Assembly: GCF_014805685.1 (NCBI RefSeq)
Contig: NC_060885.1
Location: 16,469,632-16,533,631 of the forward strand
Source of the DNA: Silurus meridionalis
Lineage: Eukaryota > Chordata > Actinopteri > Siluriformes > Siluridae
Length of the DNA stretch: 64,000 nt
Reading direction: 5' to 3'
Shown: piece after piece, positions 63,873 to 64,000 of the stretch
Numbering within the stretch: position 1 is the stretch's first letter
Layout: the number at the start of each line of letters is the position of its first letter
Notes under the pieces: generated by a model
What the model saw: the letters and a program-made list of their open reading frames with translations, nothing else
The model's database searches: none
What the model was told of the DNA's origin: nothing
Position numbers and translations under genes: made by a program

Positions 63873-64000
63873 GGGAAAAACTGTTATACTTTTTGATGTT
63901 ATACTCTTTCAGTCAGCATCTGTTACCAGGTCAAAACGAGACTTGCGCATTATATGACGTTTGAAGATATGAAACTCGTTTTGGTTATGCACAAATCCTA

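Larger units (their letters stand above)
38394..64000 (+). other. Inferred large first intron
   Basis: After the donor at 38394 no convincing downstream exon is seen on the + strand to the window end, so the first intron may exceed 25.6 kb. The interval contains only repeats and unique non-coding sequence. A second gene hidden here, or a short missed exon, cannot be excluded. Long first introns are common in neuronal cell-surface genes, but that does not identify this one. Confidence 0.5.

Overview
This is about 64 kb of vertebrate nuclear DNA, most likely from a ray-finned fish. The reasons are the AT-rich non-coding sequence, at least thirty long dinucleotide arrays, and degraded copies of repeat families typical of teleosts: several Tc1-like transposons, tRNA-derived SINEs, an RTE-like LINE and a Penelope-like element. 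The style of the SINEs and of the repeat tails ending in TTGACTTGACTT would fit an otophysan such as a catfish, but that is only an impression. There is no bacterial, phage or organellar gene structure. Nearly all open frames here are microsatellite translations or chance frames.

Layout. Positions 1-37,600 look intergenic or regulatory: AT-rich DNA, a 43-bp minisatellite (4508-5404), Tc1-like remnants (9227-9720, 25800-26275, 31385-32270), two adjacent SINE copies (13505-13935), a TIR element nested in an older repeat (14795-15514), an RTE-like reverse transcriptase fossil (36226-36815) and a SINE split by a microsatellite (36845-37240). Some unique AT-rich blocks with TAAT cores are possible conserved non-coding elements, at 6597-6760, 22720-23420 and 33000-33200.

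The one protein-coding signal is a CpG-rich promoter and 5' leader (about 37690-38302), then a first coding exon on the + strand (38303-38393). It encodes a signal peptide and ends at a phase-1 GT splice donor. The gene cannot be identified from 30 residues. A secreted or single-pass cell-surface protein is the reasonable reading.

From 38394 to the end no second exon is recognisable, so this is probably at least 25.6 kb of first intron. It holds (TG)n arrays, further Tc1-like remnants (46085-46455, 56265-56780, 56900-57340, 58680-59545), a reverse-oriented SINE (42290-42440), a Penelope-like fragment (53280-53560) and a long pyrimidine tract (62560-63015).

I found no complete gene, RNA gene, CRISPR array or new defence system. 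The points most worth following up are the orphan first exon, the minisatellite whose unit is open in all three minus-strand frames, and the layering of transposon families. All family names come from recognising sequence patterns by eye, without database support.
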